Shown here piece after piece: positions 1 through 9,579 of a stretch of 64,000 nucleotides of DNA. Source of the DNA: Cupriavidus sp. GTDB lineage: Bacteria; Pseudomonadota; Gammaproteobacteria; Burkholderiales; Burkholderiaceae. Below the pieces are notes generated by a model, which ran no database searches, had not been told where the DNA came from, and saw nothing but the letters and a program-made list of their open reading frames with translations. The stretch is from the NCBI GenBank assembly GCA_031181345.1, contig JAPSLC010000006.1, forward strand, positions 62,001 through 126,000, read 5' to 3'. Each line of letters starts with the position of its first letter. Position 1 is the first letter of the stretch. The translations under genes were made by a program, and so were the position numbers.

Positions 1-206
1 GAGCGATAGACGCCATCGCGGGCGAGCGCCTGCAGGAAGGGCACGCCGCGATGCAGGCGGTCGGGATGGAAATTGAGCGTGACGCGCAGCGCCAGTGCGA
101 TCGGCTCACCCAGGCTGCGCGCGGCGACATGGGCCAGGGCGCGAGCCTGGGGAGACCCCGGAGGCGGTATCCATGAATCCCCGGTATCGATGGCGTGGAC
201 GGGCAT
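1..206 (-). CDS. DUF3626 domain protein, C-terminal part beyond the left edge
   Basis: Only the first 68 codons are inside the window; the frame is open to base 1. The segment VTLNFHPDRL, followed by LARDGVYRS, resembles the conserved opening of the DUF3626 family, which has no assigned function. The ATG at 206-204 is used as start. A GTG at 266-264 in the same frame is an alternative, and an in-frame stop at 284-282 limits any extension. The gene lies downstream of paoC on the same strand with a gap of about 134 bases, so co-transcription is possible but not shown. The family call rests on memory of the motif. Confidence 0.6.
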   Translation of the reverse strand, partial: MPVHAIDTGDSWIPPPGSPQARALAHVAARSLGEPIALALRVTLNFHPDRLHRGVPFLQALARDGVYR

Positions 207-340
207 GACGGTCGGCTGGCGTTCGGCTTGCTGCGGGACGCACTGTGGGGCTCGCTGCGGGCCCACGGCGCGGCTTGCATTCTAACGTCGCCGTTGCCGG
301 AGCGCCTGCCATGCCTGTCCTTCGGCCCGCTGCGCTTCGA

Positions 341-2596
341 TCAAGCCCGCATGCCGTCCAGCACCTTGTCCAGCGTCAGCGGATAACTGCGCAGCCGGAT
401 GCCGGTCGCGTTGAACACCGCATTGGCCAGCGAAGCCCCTGCCCCGCAAATGCCGAGCTCGCCGACGCCCTTGGCCCCAAGCGGATTGGCCTTGTCGTCG
501 TATTCGTCGAGGAAGACCGCCTCGATGGCCGGGATGTCCGCGTGCGCGGGCACGTGGTAGCCGGCCAGGTCGCGATTGACGAAGGCGCCGTAGCGCGGGT
601 CGACCATGCTCTCTTCCATCAGCGCCGCGCCCACGCCCCAGATCATGCCGCCGATCATCTGCGAGCGCGCCGTCTTCGGGTTCAGGATGCGGCCGGCGGC
701 GAATACACCGAGCATGCGCCGCAGCCGGATCTCGCCGCTGTCCATATCGACGCCGACCTCGGCGAAGTGCGCGCCATGGGCGTGCTGCGAGTAGGTCTGA
801 TACTCGGGACCGCGCTGGACCTCGCCGGTGACGCTGAGCCCGTCCGGCATCGCGCGCGCCAGCAGGGCGCGCAGCGGCTCCGATTTTCCGCCGGCGTGCA
901 GATGGCCCTCGGCGAGGCGTGCCTGCGCCGGGTCCGCGCCGAACAGGGGCGACGCCCGGTCCGCGGACGCTGCCTCCGCCAGCCTGCGGCACAGCGCTGC
1001 GCAGGTATTGAAGACCGCCGAGCCGGTGCTGGCCGCGCCCCAGGACCCGCCCGAGCCGGGCGTGGGCGGGAAGTCGCTGTCGCCCATCTCCACCTGCACC
1101 GCCTGCATCGGCAGGCCCAGCGATTGGGCCGCGATCTGCGTCAGGATCGTATAGGTGCCGGTGCCGATATCGGTCATCGACAGCCGCACGCGCGCGGTGG
1201 CATCGCGGTACAGCGTGACCTCGGCCTTCGACGCCTGCAGATAATTGGGCCGGATCGCCGCCGACATGCCGTAGCCGATCAGCCAGCGTCCGTCGCGCAT
1301 ATTGCCCGGCGTCGATGGCCGGCGCGCCCAGCCGAAGCGCTCGGCGCCTTCGCGCATGCAGGCGACCAGCCCGCGCGTGGAGAAGGGAACGTTGCGCTCG
1401 GGGTCGACGCGCGGCTCGTTGCGGATGCGCAATTCGATCGGGTCCATCCGCAGCGCGTGCGCCAGTTCGTCGACCGCGCACTCCAGCGCCAGCGCGCCCG
1501 GCGCCTCGCCCGGGGCGCGCATGATGTCCGAGGGTGGCAGGTCGAGCCGCACCAGCCGATGGCTGGTGCGCCGGTTCGGCGCGGCATACAGCGAGCGCGT
1601 GAAGGCCGCGGTCTGCTCGGCGAACTCGTCGTACATCGCGGTCTGCTCGATGACGTCGTGCGCGATCGCGGTCATGCGGCCCTCGCGGTCGGCGGCCAGG
1701 CGGATGCGCTGGCGCATCTCGGCGCGATGGTTGGTGTTGGCGAACATCTGCTGCCGGGTCAGCGCGACCTTGACCGGCCGGCCCGTCATGCGTGCGCCGA
1801 TGGCCGCGAGGATCGCATCGGCGTGGGTCGGCACCTTCGAGCCGAAGCCGCCGCCGACGTGCTTGCAGACCACGCGCACGTTCTCGGTCGGCAGATTCAG
1901 CGTGCGCGACACCGCGATCTGGCAGGTATCGATCATCTGCGTCGAGGTATGGAGCAGCAGCCGGTCGCCCGACCATTGCGCGACGGTGCCGTGCGGCTCC
2001 ATCGGGTTCACGTGTTCGTACGGGGTCGTGTAGGTGGCGTCGATTCGCACCGGCGCGGCGGCAAACGCCGCGTCGAAATTCCCGACCGCGGTATCGTGCG
2101 GCATGCCCGCGTTGATGCCGTCGGGCTCGTAGGCGTTGCGCAGCTCGGCGGCCATGTCGAACTTCGCGCCCCATTCCGGCGTGTACTGGACCCGCACTTG
2201 CGCCGCCGCGTCGCGTGCGGCTTCGAACGAGTCGGCGATCACCAGCGCGACCGGCTGGCCGTAGTGGCGCACCCGGTCGCTGTCGAGCATCGGCTTTGGC
2301 CGCTCGAAGCGGCGGGCGACCTTGGGCGGGCCATAGGGCGATTGCGCCGGCGCGTTGCGGTGAGTGACGATCAGGATCACGCCGGGCATCTGCGCGGCGG
2401 CCTCGGTGTCGATGGCGACGACGCGGCCGCGCGCGATCGTGCTCTCGACCAGATAGCCGTAGGCGAGCGGGCCGTTCGGCACGTGATCGCAGGCGTAGAC
2501 CGCGCGGCCCGTGACCTTGAGGCGCCCCTCGACGCGATCGACCGGTGCACCGATCCATTGCTGACCGGTGGGCTGGCGCTGCTGAAGTTCATCCAT
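341..2596 (-). CDS. paoC: Aldehyde oxidoreductase, molybdenum-binding subunit (PaoC-like)
   Basis: A 751-residue large subunit of the xanthine dehydrogenase/aldehyde oxidase family, close in size to E. coli PaoC (about 730). It begins with the usual entry segment [18 protein letters not shown] and ends with [16 protein letters not shown], which holds the family's catalytic glutamate (VGELG). A glycine-rich GGSWGAAST region and the HVGGGFGSK segment fit molybdopterin cofactor binding. It should oxidise aldehydes to acids with the FAD and Fe-S subunits encoded just upstream. The ATG overlaps the end of paoB by 8 bases, so the three subunits form one operon. No XdhC/PaoD-type cofactor-insertion gene follows directly. 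The exact aldehyde substrate cannot be read from sequence. Confidence 0.9.
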   Translation of the reverse strand: MDELQQRQPTGQQWIGAPVDRVEGRLKVTGRAVYACDHVPNGPLAYGYLVESTIARGRVVAIDTEAAAQMPGVILIVTHRNAPAQSPYGPPKVARRFERPKPMLDSDRVRHYGQPVALVIADSFEAARDAAAQVRVQYTPEWGAKFDMAAELRNAYEPDGINAGMPHDTAVGNFDAAFAAAPVRIDATYTTPYEHVNPMEPHGTVAQWSGDRLLLHTSTQMIDTCQIAVSRTLNLPTENVRVVCKHVGGGFGSKVPTHADAILAAIGARMTGRPVKVALTRQQMFANTNHRAEMRQRIRLAADREGRMTAIAHDVIEQTAMYDEFAEQTAAFTRSLYAAPNRRTSHRLVRLDLPPSDIMRAPGEAPGALALECAVDELAHALRMDPIELRIRNEPRVDPERNVPFSTRGLVACMREGAERFGWARRPSTPGNMRDGRWLIGYGMSAAIRPNYLQASKAEVTLYRDATARVRLSMTDIGTGTYTILTQIAAQSLGLPMQAVQVEMGDSDFPPTPGSGGSWGAASTGSAVFNTCAALCRRLAEAASADRASPLFGADPAQARLAEGHLHAGGKSEPLRALLARAMPDGLSVTGEVQRGPEYQTYSQHAHGAHFAEVGVDMDSGEIRLRRMLGVFAAGRILNPKTARSQMIGGMIWGVGAALMEESMVDPRYGAFVNRDLAGYHVPAHADIPAIEAVFLDEYDDKANPLGAKGVGELGICGAGASLANAVFNATGIRLRSYPLTLDKVLDGMRA

Positions 2597-3587
2597 GGTG
2601 CGCTCCGTCGCGTTGCGATGCCTGCGTCAGGCTCGCTTGCAGTACCTGCCTGGCCAGCGGAATCTTGAAGTCGTTGCCGCCGAAGCCGCGCGCGCCGGCC
2701 AGCGCCGCATCGGCGGCCCGGGCGAACAGCTGCGCCGACGGTGCCCTGCCGGTCAGCATCGCTTCGGCTTCCGGCACGCGCCACGGCCGATGCGCAATGC
2801 CGCCGAAGGCCGCGCGCACGTTGCGCATGCGCCCGCCTTCGACGTCCGCGACCAGCGCCACCGACACCAGCGCGAACGCGAACGAGGCGCGGTCGCGCAC
2901 CTTGCGATACGACTGCACGCCCGGCGGGGCCGGCGGCAGCACCACGGCGCCGATCAGCTCGCCTGGGGCCAGGCTGGTTTCCAGATGCGGCGTCTGTCCC
3001 GGCGCGCGATAGAACTGCTGGATCGGGATCACCCGCATGCGCCCATCGGGCTGCACGGTTTCGATGCGCGCATCGAGCGCGCTGAGCGCGACCGCCATGT
3101 CGGATGGATGCACCGCGATGCAGGCCTCGCTGTGGCCGACCACCGCATGCATGCGGTTGAAACCGCGCAGCGCCGAACAACCCGATCCCGGCGCACGCTT
3201 GTTGCACGGCATCCCGGTGTCGTAAAAGTAAGGGCACCGCGTACGCTGCAGCAGATTGCCGGCGGTGGTGGCCTTGTTGCGGATCTGCGCGGAGGCGCCG
3301 GACAGCAGCGCGCGCGTCAGCAGCGGATAGCGTTCGCGCACCAGCGGATGGGCCGCCAGGTCGCTGTTGCGCACCGTTGCGCCGATGCGCAGCGTGCCGT
3401 CGGCGCCGGCCTCGATGCCCTGCAGCGGCAGCGCGTTGACGTCGACCAGTCGCGTGGGCCGCTCGATCTGCAGCTTCATCAGGTCGAGCAGATTGGTGCC
3501 GCCGGCGATGAAGCGCGCGTCGGGCTGTGCCGCCGCCGCGATGGCTTCTCTGAGCGCGGTCGGGCGCTCGTAGGTGAATGGCATCAT
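2589..3587 (-). CDS. paoB: Aldehyde oxidoreductase, FAD-binding subunit (PaoB-like)
   Basis: A 332-residue CO dehydrogenase-type flavoprotein subunit. FAD contacts are visible as [13 protein letters not shown] near residue 30 and the TTAGNLLQ segment near residue 115. Immediately after comes an insertion with several cysteines ([21 protein letters not shown]); in E. coli PaoB this insertion binds an additional [4Fe-4S] cluster. The start is the first of two consecutive ATGs (3587-3585); it overlaps the TGA of paoA as ATGA. The subunit passes electrons from the molybdenum site in PaoC. The reading frame stays open upstream of this ATG only by composition; the family length and overlap decide the start. 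Confidence 0.9.
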   Translation of the reverse strand: MMPFTYERPTALREAIAAAAQPDARFIAGGTNLLDLMKLQIERPTRLVDVNALPLQGIEAGADGTLRIGATVRNSDLAAHPLVRERYPLLTRALLSGASAQIRNKATTAGNLLQRTRCPYFYDTGMPCNKRAPGSGCSALRGFNRMHAVVGHSEACIAVHPSDMAVALSALDARIETVQPDGRMRVIPIQQFYRAPGQTPHLETSLAPGELIGAVVLPPAPPGVQSYRKVRDRASFAFALVSVALVADVEGGRMRNVRAAFGGIAHRPWRVPEAEAMLTGRAPSAQLFARAADAALAGARGFGGNDFKIPLARQVLQASLTQASQRDGAHHG

Positions 3588-4273
3588 CGCTGGCTCCCGG
3601 CCGCGCTGCGGATCGCGGCGACGATATTCGGATAGGCGCTGCAGCGGCACAGGTTGCCGCTCATGCGCTCGCGCACCTCGGCCTCGCTCAGGTCCTGCAG
3701 CGACACCGTGCGAGCGCCGCTCAGGTCGGCGCTGGCATGGCTGGGCACGCCGTCGGCGACCTCGCGCAGCATGCCGACCGCCGAGCAGATCTGCCCGGGC
3801 GTGCAGAAGCCGCATTGGAAACCGTCGTGCGCGATGAAGGCCGCCTGCACCGGATGCAGCTGGCCGTCGCGCTCCAGCCCCTCGATGGTGGTGATCTCGT
3901 CCTGCTGGTGCATCACCGCCAGCGTCAGGCAGGAGTTGATGCGGCGGCCGTTCAGCAGCACCGTGCACGCGCCGCACTGCCCGTGGTCGCAGCCCTTCTT
4001 GGTGCCGGTCAGACGCAGCGTCTCGCGCAGCGCGTCGAGCAGCGAGGTGCGGACATCGAGCGCCAGCTGATGGCGTTTTCCATTGACGGTCAACGTGACC
4101 GGTGGGTTTGGCGCGCTGGCGCCGGCCGGCATCGGTTCGGTGGTGGCGGCGGCCGTTTGCGCCACGGCTGAGGTGGCAGGCAGCACCGTGATGCCGCCGG
4201 CGGCCACCGTGGTGCCGAGAAACGCGCGCCGGCTCAGCCGTGGCGTGCCTGTGTCGTCGTTGCGATTGCCCAT
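3584..4273 (-). CDS. paoA: Aldehyde oxidoreductase, [2Fe-2S] subunit with Tat signal (PaoA-like)
   Basis: A 229-residue subunit, the same length as E. coli PaoA. The N-terminus has a twin-arginine motif ([15 protein letters not shown]) followed by a hydrophobic stretch, indicating export of the folded complex to the periplasm. Cysteines for two [2Fe-2S] clusters are present: the plant-ferredoxin type set in [15 protein letters not shown] and the second set in QCGFCTPGQ plus [12 protein letters not shown]. It is the first gene of the paoABC operon; its ATG faces the lysR gene at 4629 across a 355-base divergent promoter region, so the LysR protein is its likely regulator. Confidence 0.9.
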   Translation of the reverse strand: MGNRNDDTGTPRLSRRAFLGTTVAAGGITVLPATSAVAQTAAATTEPMPAGASAPNPPVTLTVNGKRHQLALDVRTSLLDALRETLRLTGTKKGCDHGQCGACTVLLNGRRINSCLTLAVMHQQDEITTIEGLERDGQLHPVQAAFIAHDGFQCGFCTPGQICSAVGMLREVADGVPSHASADLSGARTVSLQDLSEAEVRERMSGNLCRCSAYPNIVAAIRSAAGSQR

Positions 4274-4455
4274 CTGGATGCTCCCGAGTCGTGGTGGCGG
4301 GGCGCGGGCGCTGCCGTGGGTGGTCCGATGCGGCAGCCAGCGCGATCGGGCGCAGTTTGCGCAATCGCTTGATCGGGTGGTAGCCTCGGCGCGGTTGAAA
4401 CCTCTTCAACCGAATGGCAGGGAACGAGGCGGGGCCTGGCGTTGGCGGTCGCGCC

Positions 4456-4517
4456 GTCAGCGCATCGTCACGACGCTGTCAGCGTGGTGACAGTTTCGGG
4501 TCAGCGGCTTGTCAGCG
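4456..4517. promoter_or_regulatory. Four phased GTCAGCG repeats in the paoA-lysR divergent promoter region
   Basis: GTCAGCG occurs at 4456, 4478, 4500 and 4511, with start-to-start distances of 22, 22 and 11 bases, i.e. whole turns of B-DNA. The outer copies are longer and nearly identical (GTCAGCGCATcGTC at 4456, GTCAGCGCATtGTC at 4511). CTGTCA/TGACAG inverted arms lie at 4476-4481 and 4488-4493. LysR proteins often bind several phased sites between their own gene and the divergent target, so this is a candidate operator for the 4629 gene product. The rest of the 4274-4628 gap shows nothing else clear. Confidence 0.5.
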
Positions 4518-4628
4518 CATTGTCGCGATACTGCAAGCCAGGCCCCGCCGGGGTGCGATCGACGCATGCGGGGACGGGACGGACGCCCCAACGTTTTCCA
4601 CTTCGAACCGCACCGACAGGATGGCCCG

Positions 4629-5576
4629 ATGGATCGCTTGCGAGCGCTGACGGTATTTGTGCGCGTGGCCCAGGCCCGCAGCTTCAGCCAGGGCGCGCGC
4701 GAACTCGGCATGACGCCGCAGGCGGCGAGCAAGCAGGTCATGCTGCTGGAGCGCATGCTCGGGGTGCGGCTGCTGCACCGTACCACGCAGAAGGTAGGGC
4801 TGACCCGCGAGGGCGAGCAGTTGCTGGCGCAGTGCCAGCGCCCCGTCGAATCGCTCGAGGTGGCGCTGCGCCATATCGATGGCGACCGCGAGCAGGTGGC
4901 GGGCGCCGTCAGGGTGGCGGCGCCGTATTCGCTGGCACGCAGCTATGTGGCGCCGGCCGTCGCCGAATTCGTGCAGGCCTATCCCGACGTTGCGGTCGAG
5001 CTGATGGTGGGCGACCAGCTGACCGATGTGATCGAGCAGGGCATCGATATCGGCCTGCGTACCGGCACCCTGCCTGACAGTTCGCTGGTGGCGCGCCGCA
5101 TCGCGCCGCTGCAGCTGATCGTCTGCGCGGCGCCGGCCTATCTGGAACGGCACGGCGTGCCGCGAAGCATTGCCGAGCTCGAGCGGCATCGCTGCACCAG
5201 CTTCCTGCATCCGCGCACGGGCAAGGTGTTCCCGTGGGAGTTCCTGGTCGATGGCGAGATCGAGACGCGCATCTTTGCCCCGTTCGTCGCGACCAACGAT
5301 GTCGATGCCGAAGTCGAGGCGGTGGCCAGCGGGGCCGCGATCGGGCAGTTCTTCCACTATGCGGTGGCCGCGCACCTGCGGGCGGGGCGGTTGGTGCCAC
5401 TGCTGCCGCAGCATGCGACCGAGCGCTACGGGGCGTTCCTGTACATGCCGGCACGCGCGCATGTGCCGCGGCGCAACCGGCTGCTGGCGGATTTCCTGGT
5501 GCAGACGCTGGCCGCGCATCCGGACTTCGCGCGCGTATCGCTGGAGTCGGCACGGCCTGTCAAGCGACGGGCGTGA
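4629..5576 (+). CDS. LysR-family transcriptional regulator
   Basis: A 315-residue protein of normal LysR length. Residues 1-60 form the winged helix-turn-helix (ALTVFVRVAQARSFSQGAR, then SKQVMLLERMLGVRLLHRTT, ending in LTREGEQLL); the remainder is the substrate-binding-like effector domain. The chosen ATG puts the helix-turn-helix at the very N-terminus as in the family; earlier in-frame starts would add an unrelated GC-rich leader. It is divergent from paoA, so it likely senses an aldehyde or a related compound and controls the pao operon and itself. The effector domain is of the group common in Burkholderiales (CrgA-like), with no ligand assignable. Confidence 0.92.
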   Translation: MDRLRALTVFVRVAQARSFSQGARELGMTPQAASKQVMLLERMLGVRLLHRTTQKVGLTREGEQLLAQCQRPVESLEVALRHIDGDREQVAGAVRVAAPYSLARSYVAPAVAEFVQAYPDVAVELMVGDQLTDVIEQGIDIGLRTGTLPDSSLVARRIAPLQLIVCAAPAYLERHGVPRSIAELERHRCTSFLHPRTGKVFPWEFLVDGEIETRIFAPFVATNDVDAEVEAVASGAAIGQFFHYAVAAHLRAGRLVPLLPQHATERYGAFLYMPARAHVPRRNRLLADFLVQTLAAHPDFARVSLESARPVKRRA

Positions 5577-5597
5577 GGCAGCGGTCTGCGAGCGCTG

Positions 5598-5856
5598 TTT
5601 GCCCTCTCCCCCGACCCCTCTCCCGCAAGCGGGAGAGGGGAGCAGAACGTCGGTCTATCAGTGTGGTCGGCTCCTTTTCGCCTCTCTCCCGCTTGCGGGA
5701 CAGAGGAGCAGAGCAGCGGTTTGCCAGTGTCGTCGCGCCCCGCTTTTCTCCCTCTCCCGCTTGCGCGAGAGGGGAGCCAATTTGCGGTTTGCCAGTGTCG
5801 CGCGCCTCGGTTTTCTCCCCTCTCCCGCTTGCGGGAGAGGGGCTGGGGGAGAGGGT
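5598..5856. repeat. Array of four REP-like palindromes at ~66-70 bp spacing
   Basis: Four hairpins of the same type lie at 5615-5640, 5681-5706, 5750-5774 and 5817-5842. The first and last are perfect: arm CCCCTCTCCCGC, a 2-base loop, arm GCGGGAGAGGGG. The middle two have one mismatch or so. The spacers are related (for example GGTTTGCCAGTGTCG appears before the third and fourth), so the array arose by duplication of a unit of about 68 bases. It fills the 317-base gap between lysR and the hydrolase gene, which are convergent, and may act as a bidirectional transcription end. Copies of the same palindrome are found at 12247-12370 and 27874-27897. Confidence 0.85.
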
Positions 5857-5893
5857 ACAGGCGCTCGACGTGCGACAACGCCTCACCCGGCCA

Positions 5894-7329
5894 TCACGAC
5901 GCCGGACACGGCAATGCCGCGGCGATTTGCGGCCGGCCCTGGGCGACGGCCGGCGAGTCATCCGCGCTCACCGTGTTGTTAGTGAAGCGGCAGCCGTAGT
6001 CGGGCCGCGCCACCGTGGCGGCGTCCAGCACGTCGTCGCCCCCGGGCCTGGGGCCACCCTGTTCCCACTGCACCATCGCATCGAACGCCGCCGTCTGCTC
6101 GGCCACGGTGAAATCGCAATGGCTCACGCCTCGGATCGCACGCTGCACCAGCCATTGCGCGGTGCCCTGCGCATCGGCCCGCCGCTTGTAGATCTGCTGC
6201 ATGCTGAACGGCACGTACATGTCGCCGAGCGTATGCAACGTGACCACCGGCACGTTGATGCGTGCATTGGCCTTCGGGATCCAGCGCAGCCCGTCGCGCC
6301 GCAGGCGGTTGGCTTCCGGGTCGGCCCTGGCGCGCAGGATGGTGTCGTTCAGCGTGGTTTCCTCCGCCGACAGGGCCGGATCGCCGTCGAGCTGGTAGAC
6401 GAAGTTGGCGGTCGATACGCCGTTGCGGTTGAGGATGCCGTTGATGGTGCCGTCGCCGCCGAAGGTGCCCCATACCGTGTTCTGCACCGGGCCGGCGAAG
6501 CCCTGATCGAACATGGGCCGCGCGCCGCCGGTGAGGTTCTGCACGATCGCCTTGACCTTGTCGCCCTGTGCGGTGGTCGCGCTCGGGAAGGTGGTGAACA
6601 GCGCGTCGCGCACCGCCGGCCCGATCTCGGCCCAGTTGGCCACCGGCCATGCCGTGGCCGGACGGCCCGCATACTGCTGGGCCGCGAGCTGGTAGGCCGC
6701 GAAGTAGTCGAACAGCTCGGTATCGCCCATCACGCCGCACATCGGCACCGCGCCGTGATAGCGGACCTTGTTGTTGGCGGTGTCCAGCGTTTCCTGGTCG
6801 ACCGCCGCGGCAGCGATATGGCCGCCCATCGAATGGCCGACGATATAGACGCGGCTGGGCGGCGCGAGCGGACGCCGGTTTTGCGCGGCGATCTGCACGA
6901 AGGCCAGCGCCAGCGCATTGGTGTCCTCGACACCGGCACGCACGTCGTAATAGTTCTTGCTGTAGCTCGACGCCGCCCACGCGTAGCCGGCCTCGAGCAG
7001 ATGGCGGCGATGCTTGGCGTGGTGACGCCCAGCACCGCGCCGGTGCCGGCATAGCCGTGCGCGTACATGACCAGCTTGCCGTTCCACTGCTTGGGAACCT
7101 CGATCCGATAGCCGGAGCCCTTCAGCGTGCCGGTCCAGCGGTCGGTCTCCGGTGCGCCCGCCAGCGCCGGGAAGGCGAGGGCGGCTTCGTTGACGGTGAA
7201 GGTGCGGCTGTCCTGGGCGCGGGTCTCTTCCGGCTGGCGCGGCGGGTCGTCGTCGTCGCCGCCGCAGGCGGCGAGCGGCAATGCGGCGGCTAGCGCCAAC
7301 GCCAGGGCGGCGCGCGTCGTGAGCTGCAT
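5894..7329 (-). pseudogene. Alpha/beta hydrolase lipoprotein, disrupted by a single-base frameshift
   Basis: The gene starts at ATG 7329 after a good ribosome site (GGAGACAACC). The first part encodes a lipoprotein signal (lipobox LPLAAC, Cys22) and the N-terminal hydrolase strand (KLVMYAHGYAGTGAVLG). Near base 7008 the frame changes: VTTPSI is followed in the next frame by RRHLLEAGYAWAASS, and one missing C there would restore continuity. The second frame runs to 5894 and contains the nucleophile elbow VGHSMGG and a late LHTLGDMYVP segment. Repaired, it would be a roughly 478-residue secreted lipid-anchored hydrolase. Either a real inactivating deletion or a sequencing error; no slippery programmed-frameshift signal is evident. 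Confidence 0.8.
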
Positions 7330-7449
7330 GGTTGTCTCCTCGTTATCTCGTTCTGGACATTCGGGAGGCCTTCGTCCTCATGACGCACTGCCACATCGCT
7401 TCGTCAGGAAAACGAACGACCGTGCACGAAGTCTAAAGACGAGGAGATG

Positions 7450-7501
7450 AAAAGTAAAAGAAAAGCCGCCCGACGTTTCGCGTGGCGAAATGCCGGGCGG
7501 C
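7450..7501 (-). terminator. Intrinsic terminator after the GST gene
   Basis: On the minus strand a stem with GCCGCCCG / CGGGCGGC arms and an inner TTTCG/CGAAA pairing (7465-7501) is followed by a T-rich run (TTTTCTTTTACTTTT, 7464-7450). It lies 42 bases past the stop of the glutathione S-transferase gene, which fits termination of that transcript before the hydrolase promoter. Confidence 0.75.
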
Positions 7502-7542
7502 CTCTCGAAGTGCCGCCGAAGAAGGGCGGCGGTTCGAGCCTG

Positions 7543-8247
7543 TCAGCCGCGCTTGGGAATCTCCAGCCCGCGGATGACGGCGGGCCGCGCGACAAAGGCG
7601 TCCAGCACGCGCTGAACCTGCGGAAAATCGTCGAAGCCAACCAGCTCCCGGGCCTCGTAGAAGCCGATCAGGTTGCGGATCCAGGGAAAGGTGGCGACAT
7701 CGGCGATGGTGTATTGGTCGCCCATGATCCAGTCACGCCCGGCCAGGTGTTTCTCCAGCACGCCAAGCAGGCGCCGCGATTCCGCGACGTAGCGGTCGCG
7801 CGGGCGCTTGTCCTCGTACTCCTTGCCGGCGAACTTGTGGAAGAAGCCGAGCTGTCCGAACATCGGGCCGACTCCGCCCATCTGGAACATCACCCACTGG
7901 ATGGCCTGATAGCGCGCGGCCGGATCGGCGGGGACCAGCTTGCCGGTCTTGTCGGCCAGGTACAGCAGGATCGCGCCGGATTCGAACAGGGCGAGCGGCT
8001 TGCCGCCCGGGCCGTCCGGATCGAGGATCGCCGGAATCTTGTTGTTCGGATTCAGCGACAGGAATTCGGGCGACAGCTGGTCGTCGGTGTCGAAGCGCAC
8101 CAGGTGCGGTTCATAGGGAAGCCCGATTTCCTCCAGCATGATCGACGCCTTGACGCCGTTGGGTGTCGGCAGCGAATAGAGCTGGAGCCGGTCGGGATGT
8201 TGGGCGGGCCATTTGCGGGTGATCGGGTACGCGGAAAGATCGGGCAT
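7543..8247 (-). CDS. Glutathione S-transferase family protein (YfcG/YghU-like)
   Basis: A 234-residue GST. The N-terminal thioredoxin-like domain has LYSLPTPNGVKASIMLEEIG, with the TPNG turn typical of the bacterial YfcG/YghU (Ure2p-like) group, and the glutathione-contacting FESGAILLYLA segment near residue 95. The C-terminal helical domain carries the N-capping box ADVATFPW. Members of this group act as glutathione-dependent disulfide reductases or peroxidases in the cytoplasm. The ATG at 8247 places the conserved first strand about 20 residues in; upstream codons in the same frame are unrelated. The gene is followed by a strong terminator and stands alone. Confidence 0.88.
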   Translation of the reverse strand: MPDLSAYPITRKWPAQHPDRLQLYSLPTPNGVKASIMLEEIGLPYEPHLVRFDTDDQLSPEFLSLNPNNKIPAILDPDGPGGKPLALFESGAILLYLADKTGKLVPADPAARYQAIQWVMFQMGGVGPMFGQLGFFHKFAGKEYEDKRPRDRYVAESRRLLGVLEKHLAGRDWIMGDQYTIADVATFPWIRNLIGFYEARELVGFDDFPQVQRVLDAFVARPAVIRGLEIPKRG

Positions 8248-8398
8248 GGTTCCTTGGTCGTGGCTGGGCAGGACGATCGCCGCAGCAGCAGCCGGGGATC
8301 CGATTTCGGGATGGCGCCCTCGCGCATCGCGCGATGGGCTGCGGCGAGCAAACGCGATCATAAGCGTTTTGCGGGCGACGCGCCCTGCACGCGGGCCG

Positions 8399-9322
8399 TC
8401 ATCCGCCCGCCAGCCAGCCCGCCAACCGTCCCGCCAGCGGCCGCGGCGGTTGCCAGCCTTCCTGCAGCCGCAGATCCGCCAGCACCGATACGGTGACCAG
8501 CAGCACGGCGACAAAGGTCGGGCCATGCCACCGATAGGCCGGGGACAGGTGCGACAGTCCAAGTGCCATGGCCGGCTGCAAGCCCGTCCACAGCTGCACG
8601 GAAAGCGGGTCGGTGCGGCTGATCGCCCGTTGCAGCAGCCACTGCGGCGCCAGCACGCACAGCGTGCCGATTGCCACCAGCGCCAACAGCAGGCGCGGAT
8701 CGGCCGGGATGGCGCTCGGCGCTTCGAGCCAGCTCCACGCCAGCGCCAGGCCCAGCGCGAGATGGAAGCGGTGTGCGACGATGGTCGCCGGGGACCAGCC
8801 AAGTCGCTGCATCCGCTTGCAGACGTGCACGGTCAGTGCCGAACAGACGCCCGAGGCAACGCAGCAGACCAGCGCCGCCATCGCCAGCGCCCAGCCATGC
8901 TCGGCCACCCCGCGATCGTGCGCAGACCACCCGAGCAACGTGCAGCCGGCGGCGATGCCGGCACAGGTCAGCAAGCGCGCGCCGGGCAGGCTCCGCTGGT
9001 CGCGCGCGCAGGCGAACGCCATGGCGGTGAGCACGGCGACGCCGACTTCGAGTGCGCCCACGACTGCCGCGGCCAGATAACGCAGGGCGAAGAAGAAGCC
9101 GATATAGGACACCGCGGTCAGCACGTTGGCGAGCGCGAGCCACGTCCAGCCGTGCCGCGGCAGCCTGCCGCGCGATCCGGCCAGGCATGCCCCTGCGGTC
9201 AACAGCAGGCTGCAGAACACGTAGTGCGCGGCATGCAGCCCCGCAAGATGGCTGGCGAACAGCACCGCGCCGCCCGATTGGAGCAGGAGGGCGGCGAGCG
9301 TCATCAGTCGGGCGGAAGGCAT
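8399..9322 (-). CDS. DMT-superfamily (EamA-type) inner-membrane transporter
   Basis: A 307-residue, strongly hydrophobic protein with about ten predicted transmembrane segments arranged as two EamA-like halves (first half around NVLTAVSYIGFFFALRYLAAAVV, second around TDPLSVQLWTGLQPAMALGL). DMT permeases export or import metabolites; the substrate cannot be told here. The start MPSARLMTLAALLL gives the first helix directly; a longer frame to 9625 would add an Arg-rich leader overlapping the divergent penicillin-binding-protein promoter region and is not used. It is divergent from the PBP gene at 9580, with a 257-base gap between them. Confidence 0.82.
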   Translation of the reverse strand: MPSARLMTLAALLLQSGGAVLFASHLAGLHAAHYVFCSLLLTAGACLAGSRGRLPRHGWTWLALANVLTAVSYIGFFFALRYLAAAVVGALEVGVAVLTAMAFACARDQRSLPGARLLTCAGIAAGCTLLGWSAHDRGVAEHGWALAMAALVCCVASGVCSALTVHVCKRMQRLGWSPATIVAHRFHLALGLALAWSWLEAPSAIPADPRLLLALVAIGTLCVLAPQWLLQRAISRTDPLSVQLWTGLQPAMALGLSHLSPAYRWHGPTFVAVLLVTVSVLADLRLQEGWQPPRPLAGRLAGWLAGG

Positions 9323-9579
9323 CGGAGAACTGGCAAGGGCTGCGGGGGCCGGGCGAGCATGCCGGGCACCCTCGGTCCGGGAAAGCACGCAGCGTAGCGG
9401 CGCAGAATGAGGCCGGGATGAGCGATGGCGGCCCGCCGCATGGCTTGGCGACGCCGCGCCGGTGCGAGCGGGGCGGGGCGTACGGCCGTTTTGGTACGAT
9501 GCACGCTTTCCGAATCCGCCGTACTCCGTGTGAAGCGTCTTTTCCTGCTCAACGCCGGTCACGCCGGCGACCGCGCACC

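Noticed and set aside
245..2668. An 807-codon open frame on the plus strand opposite paoC
   Set aside because: It is the antisense shadow of a clearly recognisable molybdenum subunit; its product has an Arg/Ala/His-rich composition without any domain.
5598..5856. Possible CRISPR array
   Set aside because: Four imperfect palindromes with similar, not unique, spacers and no cas gene nearby; it fits a REP-type array.
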